Below, in pieces: positions 42,072 to 42,143 of a stretch of DNA of 42,143 bases. Source of the DNA: CAYRGQ01 sp964423925 (lineage in GTDB: Bacteria; Bacteroidota; Bacteroidia; Sphingobacteriales; Sphingobacteriaceae). The notes below the pieces were generated by a model. That model was not told where the DNA came from. It did not search any database and saw nothing but the letters and a program-made list of their open reading frames with translations. The first letter of the stretch is position 1. Each line of letters starts with the position of its first letter. The position numbers and the translations under genes are program-made. The stretch lies in contig CAYRGQ010000031.1 of NCBI GenBank assembly GCA_964423925.1, forward strand, positions 1 through 42,143, given 5' to 3'.

Positions 42072-42143
42072 TCCGTCAAACTCAAAATCGCCTCGAGTTG
42101 CCCAACCGCATCGTCATGGCCCCCATGACCCGCAGCCGCGCCC

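Noticed and set aside
1..42143. Mobile elements or CRISPR arrays
   Set aside because: No transposase, integrase or phage-like protein and no regularly spaced short repeats were found on either strand.

Overview
The window reads as chromosomal DNA of a member of the phylum Bacteroidetes (Bacteroidota), most likely a Sphingobacteriaceae-like organism of medium GC content. The grounds are a SusC/SusD pair, Bacteroidetes-type -7 boxes (TAnnTTTG, sometimes with TTG about 18-20 nt upstream), short or absent Shine-Dalgarno sequences, an ECF sigma/FecR pair, a DUF4954 gene behind glmS and an S16 protein with an acidic tail. The genus cannot be fixed from the sequence alone. I see no transposase, phage gene, CRISPR array or rRNA.

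Layout. 1-9.8 kb (minus strand) is a polysaccharide utilisation locus: a DUF6377-type membrane regulator, then SusC, SusD, a GH30 glycosidase lipoprotein and a SusE/F-like binding lipoprotein, closed by a strong terminator at 449-484. The GH30 type points to a beta-1,6-glucan-like substrate. 9.9-11.0 kb holds a PagL-like outer-membrane barrel. 11.3-12.5 kb is rpsP-rimM with a terminator hairpin between them. 12.5-14.6 kb is a two-gene iron-sulfur electron-transfer operon. A tRNA-Glu with a near-ideal promoter and a bidirectional terminator lies at 14.7-14.9 kb. 15.1-19.2 kb is glmS with a DUF4954 beta-helix protein.

19.4-22.5 kb is an ECF sigma/FecR operon whose third gene is not a TonB-dependent transporter. 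It encodes an STN plus carboxypeptidase-regulatory-like protein ending in a repeat region and a probable beta-barrel, and a perfect dyad sits on the -7 box of the sigma gene. 22.5-25.1 kb (minus) carries an LEA2-type lipoprotein, an MBL-fold hydrolase and a LolC/E-type permease. 25.2-28.6 kb is mfd, followed by an NTF2-like lipoprotein and an S41 protease. 31.3-38.9 kb (minus) carries uvrA, mutL, two rhomboid proteases and an EEP-family phosphodiesterase. The right end has a DUF2157-like membrane protein, a NarL-type regulator lacking its phosphoacceptor aspartate and preceded by operator-like repeats, and an edge-truncated, apparently frameshifted MacB-like permease.

The genes mostly form lineage-typical housekeeping blocks (translation, amino-sugar synthesis, nucleotide-excision and mismatch repair) interspersed with envelope functions. 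The best candidates for under-described biology are the transporter-less sigma/FecR/STN-barrel system, the DUF6377-controlled glycan locus with repeated upstream elements, and the phosphorylation-independent NarL-like regulator with its paired operator repeats.
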